Assembly (NCBI GenBank): GCA_905204385.1
Contig: CAJKZL010000004.1
Coordinates: 1-26,039, forward strand
Source: an uncultured Odoribacter sp.
GTDB lineage: Bacteria; Bacteroidota; Bacteroidia; Bacteroidales; Marinifilaceae
DNA: 26,039 bases
Direction of reading: 5' to 3'
Every line of letters starts with the position of its first letter. Positions within the stretch are counted from its first letter, which is position 1. The notes beneath the pieces were generated by a model. The model worked only from the letters and a program-made list of their open reading frames with translations. It ran no database searches and was not told the origin of the DNA. Shown piece after piece: positions 16,549 to 24,208 of the stretch. The translations under genes and the position numbers were made by a program.

Positions 16549-16989
16549 TTATTCAGAAACAACTTCGAACTGAACTTCAACTTTCACCTCGCGGTGGAGT
16601 TTGATGACAGCCGTATAGGTTCCTACTTCTTTGATCTCTTTCAGCATGATCTTTTTACGGTCGATATCGAATCCCTGGGCCGTTAAAGCTTCGGAAATCA
16701 TGATATTGTTCACAGAACCGAAAATCTTGCCCGTGCTGCTGGTTTTGGCACCGACAGTCAGTTTTACTTCGGCCAATTTAGCAGCTAATTCTTCAGCTTC
16801 AGCTTTCAGTTTTGCTTCTTTATGTGCACGCTGTTTGGTATTTTCCGCTACTACTTTTTTAGCAGCTTCCGTAGCTAAAATGGCGTATCCCTGAGGGATC
16901 AGGTAGTTACGGCCATATCCGGGCTTTACGTTGATCACGTCGTCTTTGTGACCCAGATTTGCTATATCTGTCAATAATATAATCTGCAT
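16549..16989 (-). CDS. rplI: 50S ribosomal protein bL9
   Basis: A 146-residue ribosomal protein that binds 23S rRNA at the base of the L1 stalk. The N-terminal domain shows MQIILLTDIANLGHKDDVINVKPGYGRNYLIPQGYAILAT, the bL9 signature. A long Ala/Lys/Glu-rich helix (about 42-75) and the C-terminal domain ending EVKVEVQFEVVSE follow. It is third in the rpsF-rpsR-rplI operon, 18 bases after rpsR. A strong AAGGAGGA ribosome-binding site precedes it. Confidence 0.98.
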   Translation of the reverse strand: MQIILLTDIANLGHKDDVINVKPGYGRNYLIPQGYAILATEAAKKVVAENTKQRAHKEAKLKAEAEELAAKLAEVKLTVGAKTSSTGKIFGSVNNIMISEALTAQGFDIDRKKIMLKEIKEVGTYTAVIKLHREVKVEVQFEVVSE

Positions 16990-16995
16990 TTCGTG

Positions 16996-17003
16996 TCCTC
17001 CTT
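16996..17003 (-). promoter_or_regulatory. Strong Shine-Dalgarno site before rplI
   Basis: Minus-strand AAGGAGGA lies 6 bases upstream of the rplI ATG. Bacteroidota genes seldom use strong Shine-Dalgarno pairing, so this perfect match is notable; a milder GAGGAG precedes rpsR. Confidence 0.7.
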
Positions 17004-17007
17004 TTAA

Positions 17008-17277
17008 TTATTTCATCAAATCGGTTACGTAGGGCAACAAAGCAAGGTGTCTTACTCTTTTTACAGCAGTTGCAACTTTTCTCTGGAATTTCACAGAGGT
17101 ACCGGTAATTCTTCTGGGAAGAATTTTACCCTGTTCGTTCAGGAATTTCTTTAAAAATTCAGGATCTTTGTAATCGATGAATTTGATTCTTGCTCTTCTG
17201 AAACGGCAGTATTTTTTCTTTTTAACATCCACCGTCGGGGGGGTCAGGTATCTGATTTCACTTTCGTTCTGTGCCAT
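17008..17277 (-). CDS. rpsR: 30S ribosomal protein bS18
   Basis: An 89-residue protein of the small-subunit platform, which pairs with bS6. It has the family core [64 protein letters not shown]. It begins 3 bases after the rpsF stop, with a GAGGAG site inside the end of rpsF. Length is at the upper normal range. Confidence 0.98.
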   Translation of the reverse strand: MAQNESEIRYLTPPTVDVKKKKYCRFRRARIKFIDYKDPEFLKKFLNEQGKILPRRITGTSVKFQRKVATAVKRVRHLALLPYVTDLMK

Positions 17278-17280
17278 GGC

Positions 17281-17631
17281 TTATTTCTCCTCTTGTTTAG
17301 CTGCGTATTTACTTCTTCTTTTCAGCGTATACTCGTAAGCATACTTGTCTAATCTGAACGTTAAAAAACGAATGACTCTTTCGTCGCGTCTGTAGGCAGT
17401 TTCCAGTTTGTCTACCAGTGCTCCTTCAGCCTCGAACTGCAATAAATGATAGAATCCGGTCGTTTTTTTCTGGATCGGATAAGCCAGCTTGCGAAGCCCC
17501 CAAGCTTCCTCGTGTTCAATCGTACCACCGTTGTCCGTGATGGTGCTCTTGAATTTTTCTACCGCTTCCTTTATCTGCTGCTCAGATAAAACGGGAGTTG
17601 TAATGAAAACGGTCTCGTAATGATTCAACAT
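17281..17631 (-). CDS. rpsF: 30S ribosomal protein bS6
   Basis: A 116-residue ribosomal protein that binds 16S rRNA with bS18. The N-terminus, [19 protein letters not shown], is typical bS6, as is [23 protein letters not shown]. The frame is open back to 17700, but the promoter -7 element at 17670-17677 lies within that stretch, so the ATG at 17631 is the real start. It is the first gene of the rpsF-rpsR-rplI operon; no ssb gene is present between rpsF and rpsR. Confidence 0.97.
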   Translation of the reverse strand: MLNHYETVFITTPVLSEQQIKEAVEKFKSTITDNGGTIEHEEAWGLRKLAYPIQKKTTGFYHLLQFEAEGALVDKLETAYRRDERVIRFLTFRLDKYAYEYTLKRRSKYAAKQEEK

Positions 17632-17669
17632 AATGAATTGATTATTAGTAAAAAATAATTTATCGGCCG

Positions 17670-17700
17670 CAAAGGTAGTATTTTTGTATGAATTTCCCAA
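17670..17700 (-). promoter_or_regulatory. Promoter of the rpsF operon
   Basis: In minus-strand sense, TTG (17700-17698), a 20-base spacer and TACCTTTG (17677-17670) give both elements of the Bacteroidota promoter. The leader to the rpsF ATG would be about 30-35 bases. Confidence 0.65.
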
Positions 17701-18051
17701 GAATTTGAAGGATCATTTATTTTTATAAAGTCAACAAGCATCATGATTAAAAAATTTGTTGATCTTTTAATCGGTATAAGTATTGCTCTCTTTTATTTTT
17801 CCTATAATCAGGTCCATCACCCGGCCTCGCACTGTTTTCCATCTGCCTCTGGGGGGAGGGTATTAAATTTGATTTTCTAAAGTATACATTTACAACATTT
17901 TCCAACTAAAGGAAAAAAATATAGGGACAAAAGTGCTTATAAGTGAGATAAATGTCTTACTTTAGTTTTAGATGAATAATGCAGGAAATTATCTCTTTTC
18001 TTATCTTAGTTAATAGAGATGATTTCTTAGGTAGATGTAAATAATTAAACA
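17701..18051. other. AT-rich region upstream of the beta-propeller gene
   Basis: It contains a 45-codon ORF (17743-17880, listed separately), then about 170 bases of AT-rich leader. The leader has weak inverted repeats, such as TAAGTGAG/CTTACTT around 17951 and ATCTCT/AGAGAT around 17993-18020. No clean TAnnTTTG -7 element was found close to the gene start. Confidence 0.55.
17743..17880 (+). CDS. Possible 45-residue secreted or membrane peptide
   Basis: An ATG ORF starting MIKKFVDLLIGISIALFYFS, meaning two lysines followed by a hydrophobic helix, then a short Cys/His-containing tail ending LNLIF. The N-terminus looks like a signal peptide or membrane anchor. Small exported peptides are often found beside six-bladed beta-propeller genes in Bacteroidota (for example the NVEALA group), but no NVEALA motif is present here. 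It may be a real leader peptide, a remnant of a larger gene, or chance. Confidence 0.35.
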   Translation: MIKKFVDLLIGISIALFYFSYNQVHHPASHCFPSASGGRVLNLIF

Positions 18052-19173
18052 ATGAAAACCTTATTAATTGTCTGTTTTTTACTTATGTTCCTAATAGGAT
18101 GTAAGGAACGCCCACTTCGAATATCTAACCTATCTACAGAGAATATTGATTTTTTTTCTTTCAAACAAAAAGATATTCAAGATATTCCTGGTGAATATAT
18201 ATCTAATGTTCAATATATAAATCTCGGGATTGATAGTGTCGACTTATTATTCAGTAAAATTGATAAAATACAAATCATAAATTGTAATGTATATATTTTA
18301 GATTCCTATCAAAAAATCCTGGCTGTTTTCGATACCTTGGGGCATGGTATCGGAAAAGTAGGTAATATAGGACGTGCTCCAGAAGAATACTTGAATATAA
18401 GTGATTTTAGTATTGATAAAAAAGGTCAGGTTATTTTACTAGATGGCAGATCAGATAAAATAAATATTTATAACAAAAATCTGAATTTCGTAAGTTCTGT
18501 AAAATTACCTTTCGAAATCGACATTCTACAGTGTTTAGACGATGGAAACTATCTTCTAGGGTTATCTTCTTGGAATAAAGGGTTAAATACCAATGATAAA
18601 ATCATTAAAGCTGAAAGCAATTTAAACCCGTTAAACGTATTTTGTCAATACGAAAAGGATACCGATCCTAATTATTGGATTAGTACTTACCAATTTCTAA
18701 ATACGGGTAAACATATTATTTACAATCGTTTTCTTGATAACCATGTATATTTGTTTTCAAAAAATGGTCAACCTTTTAAAGACATCTGCTTTGACTTTGG
18801 AAAAAATAATGTTCCGGAAGCTGCAAAGAAAAATATAGAACAAAAAGAAGAGATGTATGATCGGCTCTGTTGTCTGAAAAATTTTACCATTGCTGGAGAA
18901 GACTATTTGTTGGGATATGTCTGGGACGAACGCACCGATAAAATATTTCTGATCGATAAATCAGAAGGTATTTTATACTTAGGAAAACCTGACCCTTTTA
19001 ATAAATTAGGCCGTGTTATCGGAGTATGTGAAAAAGGAATTATCAGTTGTATTTATCCCGGAGAATACATGGAACACAAAAATAATGTGGAATTACCTGG
19101 GGAAGTTAAACAGCATTTAAATAACGAAGGTGTGGTTCTTCGCTTGTATTCGTTTCACAAAAATAATAATTGA
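18052..19173 (+). CDS. Six-bladed beta-propeller lipoprotein
   Basis: A 373-residue exported lipoprotein. The signal peptide ends in lipobox LIGC with Cys17. The body has the repeating pattern of the Bacteroidota six-bladed beta-propeller family (DUF5128-like): YISNVQYINLG, VYILDSYQKILAVFDTLGHGIGKVGNIGRAPEEYLNISDFSID, VILLDGRSDKINIYNKNLNFV and later blades with FLDNHVYLFSKNGQP and RTDKIFLIDK. The phrase GRAPEEY followed by a blade is a family hallmark. Such proteins sit on the cell surface or in the periplasm; their ligands are mostly unknown. The gene is visibly more AT-rich than its neighbours and lies on the opposite strand, which suggests transfer. No function beyond fold is claimed. Confidence 0.85.
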   Translation: MKTLLIVCFLLMFLIGCKERPLRISNLSTENIDFFSFKQKDIQDIPGEYISNVQYINLGIDSVDLLFSKIDKIQIINCNVYILDSYQKILAVFDTLGHGIGKVGNIGRAPEEYLNISDFSIDKKGQVILLDGRSDKINIYNKNLNFVSSVKLPFEIDILQCLDDGNYLLGLSSWNKGLNTNDKIIKAESNLNPLNVFCQYEKDTDPNYWISTYQFLNTGKHIIYNRFLDNHVYLFSKNGQPFKDICFDFGKNNVPEAAKKNIEQKEEMYDRLCCLKNFTIAGEDYLLGYVWDERTDKIFLIDKSEGILYLGKPDPFNKLGRVIGVCEKGIISCIYPGEYMEHKNNVELPGEVKQHLNNEGVVLRLYSFHKNNN

Positions 19174-19174
19174 G

Positions 19175-19282
19175 ATGAAAAGCTATATAAAAATTATATT
19201 TATTGCAATTCTCTCCCTCACTTCTCTTTCCTGTAATCGACAAAGATGTGGAATTCTCAGGATTCCCGCTACATCGGCCTAA
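19175..19282 (+). pseudogene. Truncated lipoprotein leader, possible gene remnant
   Basis: One base after the beta-propeller stop, an ATG opens a 35-residue ORF, MKSYIKIIFIAILSLTSLSC followed by 15 residues. It is a complete lipoprotein signal peptide with lipobox LSLSC-like, ending almost at once in TAA. The same frame stays open for about 25 more codons after that TAA. The simplest reading is the 5' stump of a second lipoprotein gene of a former operon, cut off before mltG. A genuine tiny lipoprotein is the alternative. Confidence 0.45.
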
Positions 19283-19356
19283 TACCAGAGTAAAGATGGG
19301 AGGGTGGGTTATGAAAATATCACGATATTCTATATTAAAATTTGTCCTTTAGAGCA

Positions 19357-20379
19357 TCAATAAACTTTCATTCTGTCCAAAGCCCGGTGGTATTCTGCGG
19401 CATGCCGGTTGTGTTCCCTCAGGGTCCTGGAAAAATAATGCCTTCCTGAAAAATCACTTTTAGCGCAGAAGAACATGTAATCGTGATGCCGATAATTCAA
19501 TACCGCATCGATTACCTGTATAGAGGGCATTCGTACGGGGCCAGGAGGTAAGCCGGTATACTTATAGGTATTATAAGGGGAATCGATCTCCATATGCTTG
19601 GTGAGTATACGCTTAATCGTAAAATCTCCCAATGCATACTTCAGAGTAGGACAGGCTTCCAGTTTCCAGCCTTTATGTAAACGGTTGATATAAATCCCGG
19701 CGATGACAGGGTATTCTTCCACCACATTCGTTTCTTCTTCTACAATAGAGGCGAGCGTCGATACTTCGGCAGGAGAGAGCCGGACTTTCTCCGCTTTCGC
19801 GAGACGTTCCGGATTCCAGAATTTCTGATATTCTGTATACATACGCTTTATAAAAAGATCGGTATCGGTATTCCAGAAAATATGATAGGTGTTCGGAATA
19901 AACATTCCGATAAAATTCTCCGGCGTAAATCCCCAATTCGCAACATATTCCGGATTTCGGGCCTTGTTCAGAAAATCGGCCGAATCGATGGCCAGTTGCC
20001 TGAATATCGAGCCGGAAAATTCTTCCAACGTTCGTATGTTGTTAAAAGTAAACCGCACAGGTTCCTGGTTACCGGAACGCAACATATTGATCAGAGTATT
20101 ATTGTCCATTCCGTTTTTAAGCCGATATCGACCGGATTTGACGGAAGAAGGATATTTTTTTAGTTCTGCAATTTTCCGTAGGGTGTATTCATTCCGGATA
20201 TAACCGCCTTCGCAAAGGGTGAGCATCACCGTTTCGTAAGAATCTCCGGGTTGGATATAAATGATCCCGCTATCGGAAACCGTTACGTTCGGCCGTTTCA
20301 GAAAGTAATAATAAGCACTTGCCAAGCCTACTATTCCGAGTAAGACAACCAAACCTGATATGATTCCTATTTTTTTCAT
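19357..20379 (-). CDS. mltG: Endolytic murein transglycosylase MltG
   Basis: A 340-residue YceG-family enzyme that cleaves nascent glycan strands at the inner membrane and sets their length. A single membrane helix lies at about residues 5-27. A LysM-like region follows (VSDSGIIYIQPGDSYETVMLTL), then the catalytic domain with ASIVEEET at 210-217 supplying the catalytic glutamate, and the family motifs IPNTYHIFWN, YINRL and SPYNTYKYTGLPPGPV. Length is normal. It follows the nucleoid-associated protein gene by 54 bases in a four-gene minus-strand run. Confidence 0.96.
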   Translation of the reverse strand: MKKIGIISGLVVLLGIVGLASAYYYFLKRPNVTVSDSGIIYIQPGDSYETVMLTLCEGGYIRNEYTLRKIAELKKYPSSVKSGRYRLKNGMDNNTLINMLRSGNQEPVRFTFNNIRTLEEFSGSIFRQLAIDSADFLNKARNPEYVANWGFTPENFIGMFIPNTYHIFWNTDTDLFIKRMYTEYQKFWNPERLAKAEKVRLSPAEVSTLASIVEEETNVVEEYPVIAGIYINRLHKGWKLEACPTLKYALGDFTIKRILTKHMEIDSPYNTYKYTGLPPGPVRMPSIQVIDAVLNYRHHDYMFFCAKSDFSGRHYFSRTLREHNRHAAEYHRALDRMKVY

Positions 20380-20433
20380 CGTTGGCGTTACAATGGTTTC
20401 CTTCTTCTTTTGTTCGTTACCTTCCTCCTTCGG

Positions 20434-21480
20434 TTATTCCTCATTTCGGAAATACAATACGTAATAATTCATATCCCGGTCTGCATCATAGCCTTTACGG
20501 ATGTATTTTTTTTCTCCGTGTATATAGACATGAAAGTTTTTATCGAGTTTCAACACATGCTTAAAATATCTTTTTTCGTCTTTCACGGCAAAATCCGATA
20601 CGGCGAATTCGTTGGGAAGTTCTACGTTATTGTCGGTTTCGAACTGGCATTTGAAATTCTCGAAGGCATCGATCACCTCGGGTTCCTGTACTACCTCTTG
20701 TTTGAATCTTTCTTCGGAAAAAATATCGGCGTCTTTGAAAAAATTGATGGAACGATTCAACATATCGATCTGATCCGCTCTGGGGACATCATTTTCCTGA
20801 TTATAGATATCCTTTACAAAATTTTTGCAGAGATCCAGATAATTTGCCGTTTGGAAATAACTGTCGTCTCCCGGTTCAAGGCCCAGGAAATCGGTAGTCC
20901 AGTAAATAGCTTCTTTGGAATTTGTTTTATCCAATATACATACTTTATATCCGTTTTCCGGCTTTACGTTAAAGACAATACAGGCTTTATCCAGTTTTTT
21001 GATATTGATGCCTGATTCTCCGACCAATTCGTAGGTGTTCTGATTCATGACGATTTTCAGAAAGGTATCCTTGGTTTCCGATTTGAAAATCCCGATGGCA
21101 TCGCAAACTCCCTCTTCGATATTGCAGTTGTGGAAATGGACAATGTATAATTCTCCGGATTTGATGTTCGGATTATTGGACTGTTCAAAAAGATGACGGG
21201 CGATTTCAACCGATTGATCATAGAATTCTTGTTCGTCATTAAACATAGCGGTTACAGAAGCATAAACCGGATTATTCATCAGTTCTTCTTCATAAGGCAA
21301 AAAATTGTAATAGGCATCTTTTTTAAAAGCGGACAGAAAATAGCTTTTCAACAAATTCAGCACATCGGTATCTTCCGGTAGAAAGCAATTATCGGACAAG
21401 CTCAACGTTCCGCCTTCAAATTTATTTCCGACGCTATGGATGACGATATTCGATATTTCACTGTTTTCAAAATTGATCAT
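20434..21480 (-). CDS. Nucleoid-associated protein (NdpA/YejK family)
   Basis: A 348-residue protein resembling the 37-kDa nucleoid-associated family. Its start, SEISNIVIHSVGNKFEGGTLSLSDN, and LYIVHFHNCNIEEGVCDAIGIFKSETKDTFLKI are typical, as is CIVFNVKPENGYKVCILDKTNSKEAIYW. In E. coli the family member localises with the nucleoid, but its molecular task is unclear. It lies 34 bases after the DUF3078 gene, so it is probably cotranscribed, although the neighbours are envelope genes. No signal peptide or membrane helix is seen. Confidence 0.85.
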   Translation of the reverse strand: MINFENSEISNIVIHSVGNKFEGGTLSLSDNCFLPEDTDVLNLLKSYFLSAFKKDAYYNFLPYEEELMNNPVYASVTAMFNDEQEFYDQSVEIARHLFEQSNNPNIKSGELYIVHFHNCNIEEGVCDAIGIFKSETKDTFLKIVMNQNTYELVGESGINIKKLDKACIVFNVKPENGYKVCILDKTNSKEAIYWTTDFLGLEPGDDSYFQTANYLDLCKNFVKDIYNQENDVPRADQIDMLNRSINFFKDADIFSEERFKQEVVQEPEVIDAFENFKCQFETDNNVELPNEFAVSDFAVKDEKRYFKHVLKLDKNFHVYIHGEKKYIRKGYDADRDMNYYVLYFRNEE

Positions 21481-21514
21481 GGTTCTTTCTTTACAATTAG
21501 AAACTTTCAGATTC

Positions 21515-23152
21515 TTAAAAACGGAATTTAACTCCCAGGTTCAGGTTTTCCCTGAACTGAAGTTTCCGGGAATAATTTTCATCATAAATGGTTTCCGTAT
21601 AGATGGAGGCAGACATAAAGTAGTTGATTTTAAAACTGAGTGTCATCTTCCAATTTGCTGTTAACGGAATATGTTTCTTCTCTTCGTCTTCTTTTCCGGC
21701 ATTCAAATATTTATCTTTTCGCTCATAACTCATAAAAACTTTCAGTTCATTGCTGATATCCATGATTTTGAGTAGATTATTCAATTTACTGAAAAGGTTA
21801 AGCTGTGCACCGGCTTCCCGCTTGTAGCGCTTGCCTTCTTCGGAAACACCGTAGCGTGAAGCGCTGATCTTTGCCGTATCCCGTACAAAATTCCACTTTC
21901 CGGCAATGGGAGAGATCACCAGGGAAAAGTTGTTATTCGGCTTGTAGTCCATACCCAAAGAGAGAGTAAAATAACCCGGACTCATAAAATTAGCTACCAA
22001 TTTACGTTCTTCTTCCTTGGGATAATCGTAAGAATTGAAGAGCTGGGTCAAAACATTGAACTGAGCTGTATAATACCAGTGTTTGAACGCTTTTTGTCCC
22101 AATTTGGAGTTCAACTCAAAACGGTCTTCATTTTTACGGATTTCTTCACTGCCGTTTTTCATAAACCCGAAACGATAATGCATCCAATTTTCCCAGCTCG
22201 TTTTATTCCGGTTATAGTTCCAATAATATCTTAAATTACTGAGTAAGGATAGAGAATTTTCACCTCCGCTGGCCCAATTGGCTAATTTACCCTGACTCAT
22301 GGCAATCTCCACTTCCGAATAATAAGTCCAATATCGTCTGTGGATCGAAGTTTCCCGGGGCATATCGATGACAAAATACTGATCGTCGGGTTGATTCGCT
22401 AATCTACCCGGTGTTTCCAGGCTTTTCTTTTCCAGGGCAGGGGCCAGGTAAACATCTTCGTCGACATAAATCTTTAGCCGGTTTCCTTGCGGCAAAGCCT
22501 GTAGCCAGGTTCCGATGGTATCTCCGGAACGGTTCGAGGCCCAGAAACGGTGAAATCGGTTTTGTCCGTTGTTAATCCAAAACTGAACGGACTTATCGTT
22601 CATATTGATGACTTCCAGTAAAACAGAATCACGGCTTGCTTTCCGCAGCCAGATTAATATGGAATCGCCTTGTATATAATTGGTAAATTGATGCAAAGCG
22701 GTATATTCGTAAAAATCATCTTCTTCTGTCATTTGCGCGAGATAATCGATGCTATCCGTCTGAGCTTGTTGCTGCAATGTTCGCAAAGCCTGCGTTTGCT
22801 GGGGCATGTTTCTCCGCGTATACCGTTTCAGGTATTCTACTACATTTTTTAATCTTTCGTTTTCGGCATATTGAATCAGGGTGTTGATAGCCTCGTTCAC
22901 TTTAGCGTCGGAATAAGACTCTTTTTTCAGGTTTTGAATGGCATATCTTACTCCAGGGTTTTTTATCATACTGTTTTCCAACACTCTGTAAGGCAACTTT
23001 TTCGGGAAGGAGGGACCTGTATAAATCCTCTCCGTAACCGGTTCGACAATAGGTGGCCGGGGAAGTATGGTTTCTTCGGATAATGCTTGAGTTTGGGCAG
23101 TGAGCCGGTGAAAGCAAAACAAAAGGAGCAGTGTAGTTATAAAAAATCTCAT
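21515..23152 (-). CDS. DUF3078 outer-membrane beta-barrel protein
   Basis: A 545-residue exported protein. The signal peptide is at about 1-19 (MRFFITTLLLLFCFHRLTAQ). The N-terminal periplasmic part (about 25-270) contains helices and beta-sandwich-like segments. From about residue 290 a barrel begins with LANWASGGENSLSLLSNLRYYWNY, the DUF3078 hallmark, and runs through many amphipathic strands to the C-terminal RENLNLGVKFRF, an outer-membrane sorting signal. Function of the family is unknown. It starts 6 bases after the SDR gene stop and precedes the nucleoid-protein gene by 34 bases. Confidence 0.88.
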   Translation of the reverse strand: MRFFITTLLLLFCFHRLTAQTQALSEETILPRPPIVEPVTERIYTGPSFPKKLPYRVLENSMIKNPGVRYAIQNLKKESYSDAKVNEAINTLIQYAENERLKNVVEYLKRYTRRNMPQQTQALRTLQQQAQTDSIDYLAQMTEEDDFYEYTALHQFTNYIQGDSILIWLRKASRDSVLLEVINMNDKSVQFWINNGQNRFHRFWASNRSGDTIGTWLQALPQGNRLKIYVDEDVYLAPALEKKSLETPGRLANQPDDQYFVIDMPRETSIHRRYWTYYSEVEIAMSQGKLANWASGGENSLSLLSNLRYYWNYNRNKTSWENWMHYRFGFMKNGSEEIRKNEDRFELNSKLGQKAFKHWYYTAQFNVLTQLFNSYDYPKEEERKLVANFMSPGYFTLSLGMDYKPNNNFSLVISPIAGKWNFVRDTAKISASRYGVSEEGKRYKREAGAQLNLFSKLNNLLKIMDISNELKVFMSYERKDKYLNAGKEDEEKKHIPLTANWKMTLSFKINYFMSASIYTETIYDENYSRKLQFRENLNLGVKFRF

Positions 23153-23158
23153 AGCCTG

Positions 23159-23968
23159 TTATTTAAAAGGAGAATCCGGTTCTTTAGCCATATGGGAATA
23201 ACTGAGTTTGTCCACCAGCGAAGGCCACCATTTACTAAGAAAAACGGCCAATTTCCCTTCGACAAACGTCATAATGATCTCTCTTTTCCTTTTCTTTATC
23301 CCTTTTACAATAATAGAAGCACATTGCTCGGCACTCATCATATGTCCTTCATCCCGGGGACTTTCGCCTTGCTGTCCTCCGGCTGCATTCAAAGCCGTTT
23401 TCCGGATATTCGAGGCCGTAAAGCCGGGGGCGGCGACCAGAACATGTAATCCTTTTTTCCGGTTTTCGATCCGTACGGTGTTCAGGAAGCCCCGAACGGC
23501 AAATTTACTGGCTGCATAACCGGTACGCCCCGGAAGTCCTATGAATCCGGCGATGGAGATTATGCCGACCAGACTCCCTTTCGACTGTAGCAAATAGGGA
23601 AGGGCATATTTAGTGCAGTAAACGGTACCCCAGAAATTAACATCCATGACTTTATGCAACACTCCGAGGTCCAGATCTTCCAATAAGGCCCTCATGGAAA
23701 TACCCGCATTATTGATTAACACGTCGATACGTCCGAAATATGTGTAGGTCTCGGCAATCAAATCCCTGCATGCAGTTTCCTCTGTCACATCGGTTTGCAC
23801 AGCCAGTACCGCTTTTCCTTGTTTTTTTAATTGCTGTTCGATCTTGCATAGTTCATCTATATTTCTAGATGCGATGGCCAATTTAGCTCCTTGACGGGAC
23901 AATTCATAGACCAGTGCCTTGCCGATTCCTGACGATGCACCCGTTACAATAACAACTTTGTCGCGCAT
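23159..23968 (-). CDS. Short-chain dehydrogenase/reductase, substrate unknown
   Basis: A 269-residue classical SDR oxidoreductase with an NAD(P)-binding Rossmann fold. It shows TGASSGIG (9-16), NNAG (86-89), catalytic Ser138 (IISIAG) and Tyr151/Lys155 (YAASK). After the core, a C-terminal tail (about 200-269) includes RKREIIMTFVEGKLAVFLSKWWPSLVDKLSYSHMAK, which is amphipathic and could touch the membrane. The ATG at 23968 is chosen; an upstream in-frame TTG at 24001 overlaps the putative -7 element and is unlikely. It is the first gene of a run continuing into DUF3078, the nucleoid protein and mltG. The substrate cannot be read from sequence. Confidence 0.92.
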   Translation of the reverse strand: MRDKVVIVTGASSGIGKALVYELSRQGAKLAIASRNIDELCKIEQQLKKQGKAVLAVQTDVTEETACRDLIAETYTYFGRIDVLINNAGISMRALLEDLDLGVLHKVMDVNFWGTVYCTKYALPYLLQSKGSLVGIISIAGFIGLPGRTGYAASKFAVRGFLNTVRIENRKKGLHVLVAAPGFTASNIRKTALNAAGGQQGESPRDEGHMMSAEQCASIIVKGIKKRKREIIMTFVEGKLAVFLSKWWPSLVDKLSYSHMAKEPDSPFK

Positions 23969-23998
23969 AGTAAATTTGTTGTAAAATTTATCTTCGGA

Positions 23999-24006
23999 CA
24001 AAGATA
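23999..24006 (-). promoter_or_regulatory. Putative -7 element for the SDR-DUF3078-mltG operon
   Basis: Minus-strand TATCTTTG fits TAnnTTTG and lies 30 bases upstream of the ATG at 23968. It supports that start over the TTG at 24001. No clear -33 TTG is visible. Confidence 0.45.
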
Positions 24007-24149
24007 ATAATTATTGAAAATGAAGAATTGAAAATTCTAATTTATTTGGTGGAGAGAGAGCATTGATATATGTCCTATAATTTATATTATGTTAATAAAT
24101 AGGGGGTATATTAAAAAAACTGGGGGAATAAAATATCCTTTTAAAAAGA

Positions 24150-24184
24150 TTGCGGTCCTGATGTTGTTTTCATCAGGACCGCAA
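24150..24184 (-). terminator. Intrinsic terminator after the TPR gene
   Basis: TTGCGGTCCTGATG and CATCAGGACCGCAA form a perfect 14-bp stem with a 7-base loop, 24 bases after the TPR stop. On the minus strand it is followed by TCTTTTTA, a U-run suitable for termination. Confidence 0.88.
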
Positions 24185-24208
24185 ACCGGTATTATTTTTC
24201 CATTGGAA

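Noticed and set aside
17743..17880. NVEALA-type peptide precursor
   Set aside because: Size and position next to a beta-propeller gene are suggestive, but the NVEALA motif and the usual cysteine-rich tail are missing, so only a generic small ORF is listed.
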